Below, piece by piece: positions 1 through 3,328 of a stretch of 5,008 nucleotides of DNA. The DNA lies in assembly GCA_002402005.2 (NCBI GenBank), contig NVUS02000273.1:1-5008 (forward strand), in the 5' to 3' direction. The translations under genes and the position numbers were made by a program. Within the stretch, counting starts at the first letter, position 1, and the number at the start of each line of letters is the position of its first letter. The stretch is from OCS116 cluster bacterium (GTDB lineage: Bacteria > Pseudomonadota > Alphaproteobacteria > Rhizobiales > OSC116). The notes beneath the pieces were generated by a model, which saw only the letters and a list, made by a program, of their open reading frames with translations, was not told the origin of the DNA and ran no database searches.

Positions 1-479
1 CTATTAATGCCCAAAAACAAGCCGAAGAAAAAGACTTAGAAAGCCTGCTGACACCGATTTGGTATGTGCCTGAAACCACCAGTTTGCAAGACCAGTTGAA
101 TAATTTTTTAAAACGCAAAAGCCATTTTGCATTGGTGGTCGATGAATATGGCGAAACCCAAGGCCTGATTACCTTGGAAGATATTTTGGAAGAAATTGTT
201 GGCGACATTGTTGATGAACATGATCATGGCTTAAAAGGCATGCGGCTTCAACCCAATGGCAGTGTGAATGTTGATGGCCATATATCGGTGCGCGATTTAA
301 ACCGCGCCATGGACTGGCAATTGCCGCAAGATGATGCCATTAGTGTGGCTGGGCTGATTATCAATGAAGCGCAGATCATTCCAAATATTGGGCAAGCATT
401 TAATTTTTATGGCTTTCGGTTTGAGATTTTGCGCAAACAGGCAAACCGGTTGACCGCGATACGGGTGACTAAACTTTAA
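1..479 (+). CDS. HlyC/CorC-family CBS-domain membrane protein, C-terminal part (5' partial)
   Basis: The reading frame is already open at the left edge (first full codon at 3) and ends with TAA at 477-479, giving 158 visible residues. The GTG at 66 is an internal valine, not a start. The visible part begins at the end of a CBS pair: LLTPIWYVPETT, then FALVVDEYGETQGLITLEDI (about visible residues 42-61), continuing with LEEIVGDIVDEHD, the hallmark of the second CBS domain in this family. After that comes a CorC_HlyC-type C-terminal domain, from about MRLQPNGS to the end, with DGHISVRDLN and FNFYGFRFEILR. The wording resembles the long alphaproteobacterial members that carry an N-terminal DUF21/CNNM membrane domain rather than the short CorC, but that domain would lie off the window, so this is inference. 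Family members are linked to Mg2+/Co2+ transport or tolerance; the 'hemolysin' name is historical. The gene is convergent with bolA. Confidence 0.9.
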   Translation, partial: INAQKQAEEKDLESLLTPIWYVPETTSLQDQLNNFLKRKSHFALVVDEYGETQGLITLEDILEEIVGDIVDEHDHGLKGMRLQPNGSVNVDGHISVRDLNRAMDWQLPQDDAISVAGLIINEAQIIPNIGQAFNFYGFRFEILRKQANRLTAIRVTKL

Positions 480-497
480 TGTGAGCACCCTAGCCTC

Positions 498-544
498 AAC
501 CTTTCAGTACAACTCCCGCTAAACCTTTCAGTACAACTCCCGCT
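498..544. repeat. Tandem duplication, two 23-base copies with a 24-base period
   Basis: A 23-base unit at 498-520 (starting AACCTTTCAGTACAACTCCC) is repeated exactly at 522-544, with one A at 521 between. The first ten bases, AACCTTTCAG, occur a third time on the minus strand at 1097-1106, inside the right palindromic element. The second copy runs directly into the hairpin at 542-569. Two copies with a single-base spacer fit a recent slippage duplication or remains of repeat-element ends. Confidence 0.9.
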
Positions 545-569
545 CAAAAAACTCATGTGTTTTTTGAGC
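542..569. other. Perfect 11-bp hairpin after the CBS-protein gene
   Basis: GCTCAAAAAAC (542-552) and GTTTTTTGAGC (559-569) are exact reverse complements around the 6-base loop TCATGT. It lies 63 bases past the stop codon of the CBS-protein gene. The A-run of the left arm pairs with the T-run of the right arm, so it could stop transcription in either direction. The stem lacks a GC-rich core next to the loop and no T-run follows the stem, so it is not a textbook intrinsic terminator. Pairing is certain; the terminator role is only a possibility. Confidence 0.55.
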
Positions 570-585
570 CAGCCGGACTGGAGGC

Positions 586-601
586 CGCCACTTATGTGGC
601 G
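586..601. other. Short hairpin, 6-bp stem with 4-base loop
   Basis: CGCCAC (586-591) pairs perfectly with GTGGCG (596-601) around TTAT. It follows the 542-569 hairpin by 16 bases, so a transcript reading through from the CBS-protein gene would carry two consecutive stem-loops. No function can be assigned from sequence alone. Confidence 0.45.
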
Positions 602-647
602 CACCCGCGTAGGCCTGAGCAAAGCGAAGAATAGCCGCGAGCGAAAT

Positions 648-774
648 AAATGAAGTACCCGAGTATTGGCAGGAGTGTTACCCAGTATCGGCTTCAAAAA
701 GACAGTTAGCTGGTTGTTGATGCTCTGGAAGTCTGCATTTTTGCTGGGCACTGCGTGCGTTCGCTCCGCTCTCT
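648..774 (+). repeat. Left copy of the palindromic repeat element (shorter, partly rearranged)
   Basis: Three blocks match, in the same order but on the opposite strand, the element at 984-1236. Block A, 648-674, is an exact 27-base inverted match of 1186-1212. Block B, 722-742, is an exact 21-base match of 1050-1070. Block C, 758-774, is an exact 17-base match of 988-1004. The gaps between blocks are 47 and 15 bases here against 115 and 45 in the right copy, so the copies differ by large indels. Block A reads MKYPSIGR and blocks B and C read LWKSAF and VRSAL in both copies. In this copy A is in a different frame from B and C, with stops at 707-709 and 774-776, so it is not an intact gene. 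The outer left end is uncertain; a weak C-like stretch lies at about 633-646. Confidence 0.75.
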
Positions 775-846
775 AGCTAAGCCACTCAGCCGCTGGTCGG
801 AAGCCAATTCACCACCCCAATCAACTACATTACGCTTAGTGAGCTC

Positions 847-889
847 GAGTTTGGCGAAGCACCGAATTCTGGTGCCCTTTCGCAAACTC
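847..889. other. Long imperfect hairpin, 16 bp in three stacked stems
   Basis: GAGTTT (847-852) pairs with AAACTC (884-889). After a bulged G at 853, GCGAA (854-858) pairs with TTCGC (879-883). After a three-base bulge (876-878), GCACC (859-863) pairs with GGTGC (871-875), closing a 7-base loop GAATTCT. All 16 pairs are Watson-Crick. It sits in the spacer between the two palindromic repeat copies and matches neither. It could be a structured RNA element, a palindromic protein site or a REP-like unit; no promoter or terminator that would define a transcript was recognised. Confidence 0.5.
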
Positions 890-983
890 AGAATATGTTG
901 CTTGGTGCCATACTACCTATCATGGAAAAACGGTTCGAAGCCGCAGGCTGAGACAAGCGCGACCGCGCGTCGCCATTAGCCGT

Positions 984-1236
984 GGCAAGAGAGCGGAGCG
1001 AACGAGCGCTAGTGCTAACAGAGAGAAGGCCAATAGGCCGCCCGAACGTAAAAATGCAGACTTCCAGAGCTTAGGCAGGATGTTGCCCGGTGATGGCTGA
1101 AAGGTTGTGACGTGGAAAGTTTGTGCTGGAGTTGCAACCAATGAACCCGCATTTACCGCTGCAAAGACACTAAGAAAGTTAGCTGTCCTGCCAATACTCG
1201 GGTACTTCATTTTTACGTTCGCTACGCTCTCTTGCC
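984..1236 (-). mobile_element. Right copy: MITE-like element with 21-base terminal inverted repeats
   Basis: The 21 bases at 984-1004 (starting GGCAAGAGAGCGGAGCGAAC) are the reverse complement of 1216-1236 with one mismatch. The arms continue inward imperfectly: TAAAAATG (1049-1056) against 1208-1215, and GGCAGGA (1074-1080) against TCCTGCC (1186-1192). The left arm appears interrupted by a 44-base insertion (1005-1048) bounded by CGAACG at 999-1004 and 1043-1048. The 105-base centre (1081-1185) shows no transposase. An 11-base direct repeat, CGACCGCGCGT, occurs at 960-970 and 1236-1246; it could be a target duplication, but its left copy is 13 bases outside the left arm. A minus-strand open frame (1285 down to 920) crosses the element; it has no recognised domain but includes a hydrophobic run LLAFSLLALALVRSALL. 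A short, non-coding, palindromic element of this kind fits a MITE or REP-type repeat. Confidence 0.55.
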
Positions 1237-1254
1237 GACCGCGCGTTGGTCGGC
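1234..1254. other. Perfect 7-bp GC-rich hairpin at the right end of the repeat
   Basis: GCCGACC (1234-1240) pairs exactly with GGTCGGC (1248-1254) around GCGCGTT. A smaller analogue, GCGAC-CGCGC-GTCGC at 959-973, lies just outside the other end of the element and shares the same GACCGCGCGT string. It is 83 bases beyond the bolA stop on the minus strand, but no T-run follows in that direction, so an intrinsic terminator for bolA is not supported. Confidence 0.5.
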
Positions 1255-1336
1255 AGCGACTGCGAACGGCCGCACTCGCGTTCACTGAATAGCACGTTGC
1301 ATTGAAAAAACGGGTAGATAGAAATTCTGAGCTTTT

Positions 1337-1588
1337 TCAGCGCAAGATATTTATGCTCAACGCATGTAATGTACTCGCAAACTCATCCTTCAACTCACCC
1401 ATAATCATCTTATGCTGCATCACCCGGCTTTTGCCATCTAGGGCTGTGGCTTTGATTTTTACGTTGAAATGCGTATTGCCGCCTTCGCGCCAACCGCTAT
1501 GCCCCGCATGTTGGTCAGATTCGTCAATTACTTCCAAAATCTCGGGTGAAAGGGCGTCATTTAATTTTTGTTTAATAATATTTTTCAT
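1337..1588 (-). CDS. bolA: BolA family protein
   Basis: An 83-residue protein, a normal size for compact BolA members. It shows the family pattern: an N-terminal helix (IIKQKLNDALSP), then SDQHAGHSG (residues 24-32), the conserved NTHFNVKI strand (38-45; His40), a loop, the helix-forming HKMIMGELKDEF (59-70) and the C-terminal signature LHALSI (74-79; His75). Conserved histidines of this family help hold an Fe-S cluster or form the interface when BolA pairs with a monothiol glutaredoxin; that role is family knowledge. BolA acts in the cytoplasm in iron and Fe-S homeostasis, and in some bacteria as a DNA-binding stress or morphology factor. The start is ATG at 1588. It diverges from the J-domain gene, a layout familiar from Alphaproteobacteria. 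The SD is weak: only TAGG lies close to the ATG. Confidence 0.93.
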   Translation of the reverse strand: MKNIIKQKLNDALSPEILEVIDESDQHAGHSGWREGGNTHFNVKIKATALDGKSRVMQHKMIMGELKDEFASTLHALSINILR

Positions 1589-1594
1589 AAAGCC

Positions 1595-1623
1595 TATATA
1601 ATCCCTTCCAAAATCACTTACAA
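1595..1623 (-). promoter_or_regulatory. Candidate sigma70-type promoter for bolA, possibly leaderless
   Basis: Read on the minus strand, TTGTAA (1623-1618) and TATATA (1600-1595) are separated by exactly 17 bases, near the consensus TTGACA-17-TATAAT. Only six bases (GGCTTT) separate the -10 box from the bolA ATG, so the transcript would begin about at the A of the start codon. The rest of the 104-base divergent spacer (1589-1692) is AT-rich and should also hold the promoter of the J-domain/cobST operon, but I find no convincing -35/-10 pair there on the plus strand. Confidence 0.45.
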
Positions 1624-1692
1624 TGGTTTAATAATATTGCCTCAAACAATTTTAATAATTTGATCTTTTAAATACAACATGCGGATAGTGAT

Positions 1693-2310
1693 TTGAGCGA
1701 TAATAACGATTTTTTTTCCAGCTTACGTGTCAAACCTAAAGACGATTTGACCCGCAAAAAGCATCAATTGCCTTGTGATCACCCTCAATGTGAGAAAGCT
1801 GGCGAACATAAAGCCCCCAAAGGCAGCAATGAAGCCAACCAATATTATAATTTTTGCTTAGCCCATGTACGCGAATATAATAAGGGCTTTAATTTCTTTA
1901 AAGAAATGAAAGACGCTGAGGTTAAGGCTTATATTGCCGAAGCCCGCACTGGCCATCGCCCGACATGGAAACGTGGCACTGGCGGCAGTTTAAACGCCGC
2001 GCAAGAAGCCAATTTGGACAATGGCCTCAATGGCCGCAACCGCCTCAAAGACCCGTTTGAATTTTTTGGTGGCGATGTGCCGGTTGGTGCATCTGGCCGG
2101 CCGCGCAAACAATTGCGCAATGCCGAACGCAAAGCTTTGGCCAAATTAGGCCTCGATGAAAGCGCCAAACCTGCCGAAATTAAAAAACAATTTAAAATGC
2201 TAGCCAAACGCCATCACCCGGATTTAAACCGTGGCGACAAAGCCAGCGAAGCCATTTTGTCCGAAATTATATCGGCATATAATCATTTAAAATCAGTAGA
2301 TTACGTATAA
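1693..2310 (+). CDS. J-domain (DnaJ-like) protein upstream of cobS, TTG start
   Basis: A 205-residue protein with a C-terminal J domain (about residues 144-201). The defining HPD motif is at 175-177 within KRHHPDLNRGDKA, preceded by the helix AEIKKQFKMLAKRH and followed by helix III (SEAILSEIISAYNHL). The HPD motif stimulates Hsp70/DnaK ATPase, so a co-chaperone role is predicted. There is no G/F region or DnaJ-type zinc centre, so it is not DnaJ itself. The N-terminal region has a separate Cys/His set (Cys28, Cys33, His39, Cys55, His58) that could bind a metal. The middle (about 96-140) looks flexible and basic. The TTG at 1693 is the first start codon after the in-frame stop at 1669-1671, with GGA at 1683-1685 as a weak SD. 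Proteins of this layout commonly precede cobS in Alphaproteobacteria, annotated only as J-domain or DnaJ-like. The client is unknown. Confidence 0.88.
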   Translation: MSDNNDFFSSLRVKPKDDLTRKKHQLPCDHPQCEKAGEHKAPKGSNEANQYYNFCLAHVREYNKGFNFFKEMKDAEVKAYIAEARTGHRPTWKRGTGGSLNAAQEANLDNGLNGRNRLKDPFEFFGGDVPVGASGRPRKQLRNAERKALAKLGLDESAKPAEIKKQFKMLAKRHHPDLNRGDKASEAILSEIISAYNHLKSVDYV

Positions 2311-2334
2311 TATCATTAGAAAATTGGAAATAAT

Positions 2335-3306
2335 ATGACTGCACCGACACCTGACATCAAAATCTCGGTTCGTGAAGCTTTTGGGATTGATTCTGACTTA
2401 GAAGTGCCTGCATTTTCGAAACGCTGCGAACATGTGCCCGAAGTTGATACCGATTATTTGTTCAACCGCGAAATCACCTTGGCGATTTTGGCCGGCTTTG
2501 CGTATAACCGCCGGGTGATGATTCAGGGCTATCATGGTACAGGCAAATCGACCCATATTGAGCAAGTTGCAGCTCGGCTTAACTGGCCGTGCATTCGGGT
2601 CAATTTGGACAGCCACATCAGCCGGATTGATCTGGTGGGTAAAGATGCCATCGTACTCAAAGACGGTAAACAGGTGACTGAATTTAAAGAAGGCATTTTG
2701 CCTTACGCTTTGCAAAGCAACACGGCATTGGTATTTGATGAATATGATGCTGGCCGTGCCGATGTGATGTTTGTAATCCAACGTATTTTGGAAGCCCATG
2801 GCAAGCTAACCTTGCTTGACCAAAGCCGGGTGATTTCGCCGCATGAAAGTTTTAGATTGTTTGCCACTGCCAATACCATTGGTTTGGGCGATACATCTGG
2901 TCTTTATCATGGCACACAACAAATTAACCAAGGCCAAATGGACAGATGGAACATTGTGGCTGTGTTGAACTATCTGCCGCATGATGACGAAGCTGCCATT
3001 GTGGCAGCCAAAGTTAAATCTCTGGCCGAAACCAAAGGTGGCAAAGAGATTATTGGCAATATGGTGCGGGTGGCTGACCTGACCCGTCAGGCGTTTATCA
3101 ATGGCGATTTATCGACCGTGATGAGCCCACGGACGGTGATTACATGGGCGGAGAATATGCAAATTTTCAACGACATGGCTTTCTCCTTCCGCGTGACATT
3201 TTTAAACAAATGCGACGAGCTAGAACGTGGCTTAGTGGCTGAGTTTTACCAGCGGGTATTTGATCAAGAATTGCCAGAATCAACCGCGCATGTGGCTTTA
3301 AGTTAG
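2335..3306 (+). CDS. cobS: Aerobic cobaltochelatase subunit CobS (AAA+ ATPase)
   Basis: A 323-residue protein, about the usual length for CobS. The opening region, with REAFGIDSDLEVPAFS (13-28), is typical of the subunit. The AAA+ core shows Walker A GYHGTGKS (65-72), Walker B LVFDEYD (132-138; Asp135, Glu136), sensor 1 in FATANT (176-181; Asn180), a likely arginine finger in QMDRWN (Arg204) and sensor 2 in SPRT (264-267; Arg266), so all ATPase residues appear intact. CobS and CobT form a ring-shaped, Mg-chelatase-like ATPase that with CobN inserts Co2+ into hydrogenobyrinic acid a,c-diamide in the oxygen-dependent B12 pathway (cytoplasm). The ATG at 2335 has TTGGA (2324-2328) as SD. It begins 24 bases after the J-domain gene and is followed by cobT after 22 bases, which implies one transcript. 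It should not be confused with CobS cobalamin synthase (CobV), a membrane enzyme. Confidence 0.96.
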   Translation: MTAPTPDIKISVREAFGIDSDLEVPAFSKRCEHVPEVDTDYLFNREITLAILAGFAYNRRVMIQGYHGTGKSTHIEQVAARLNWPCIRVNLDSHISRIDLVGKDAIVLKDGKQVTEFKEGILPYALQSNTALVFDEYDAGRADVMFVIQRILEAHGKLTLLDQSRVISPHESFRLFATANTIGLGDTSGLYHGTQQINQGQMDRWNIVAVLNYLPHDDEAAIVAAKVKSLAETKGGKEIIGNMVRVADLTRQAFINGDLSTVMSPRTVITWAENMQIFNDMAFSFRVTFLNKCDELERGLVAEFYQRVFDQELPESTAHVALS

Positions 3307-3328
3307 ACTGATAAAGTTAGGCTGATAT

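Larger units (their letters stand above)
480..1336. other. Repeat-rich convergent intergenic region without a convincing gene
   Basis: These 857 bases separate the 3' ends of the CBS-protein gene and bolA. Open frames of 60-120 codons exist on both strands, but they overlap one another, have no domain I recognise and run through repeats. The stretch holds a 24-base tandem duplication (498-544), perfect hairpins at 542-569, 586-601 and 1234-1254, a long imperfect hairpin at 847-889, and two related palindromic elements in opposite orientation (648-774 and 984-1236). Phrases of the type TTCGCTCCGCTCTCT recur. The base composition reads differently from the flanking genes. It may be a landing site for small non-autonomous mobile elements or REP-like repeats; part of it could be transcribed from either neighbour. 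Confidence 0.8.

Noticed and set aside
498..544. Start of a CRISPR array
   Set aside because: Only two units with a one-base gap, no spacers and no cas genes.
542..569. Intrinsic terminator of the CBS-protein gene
   Set aside because: The T-run is within the stem and the stem has no GC-rich core, so I list it only as a hairpin of unknown role.
476..751. Minus-strand open frame with a repeated SGSCTER phrase
   Set aside because: The repeated peptide is simply the 24-base tandem duplication read in frame; the frame overlaps the end of the CBS-protein gene, crosses hairpins and the left repeat copy, and matches no family I know.
755..979. Plus-strand open frame of 74 codons between the two repeat copies
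   Set aside because: It starts inside repeat block C, covers the 847-889 hairpin, has no visible SD and no recognisable domain.
1302..1601. Plus-strand open frame opposite bolA
   Set aside because: It is the complement of a clearly recognised BolA gene.
1637..1692. Plus-strand promoter for the J-domain/cobST operon (TTGCCT at 1637)
   Set aside because: No acceptable -10 box lies at 16-18 bases; the region is simply AT-rich, so no specific promoter is claimed.
2398..2799. Minus-strand open frame inside cobS
   Set aside because: Antisense shadow of the conserved AAA+ coding sequence; no family resemblance.
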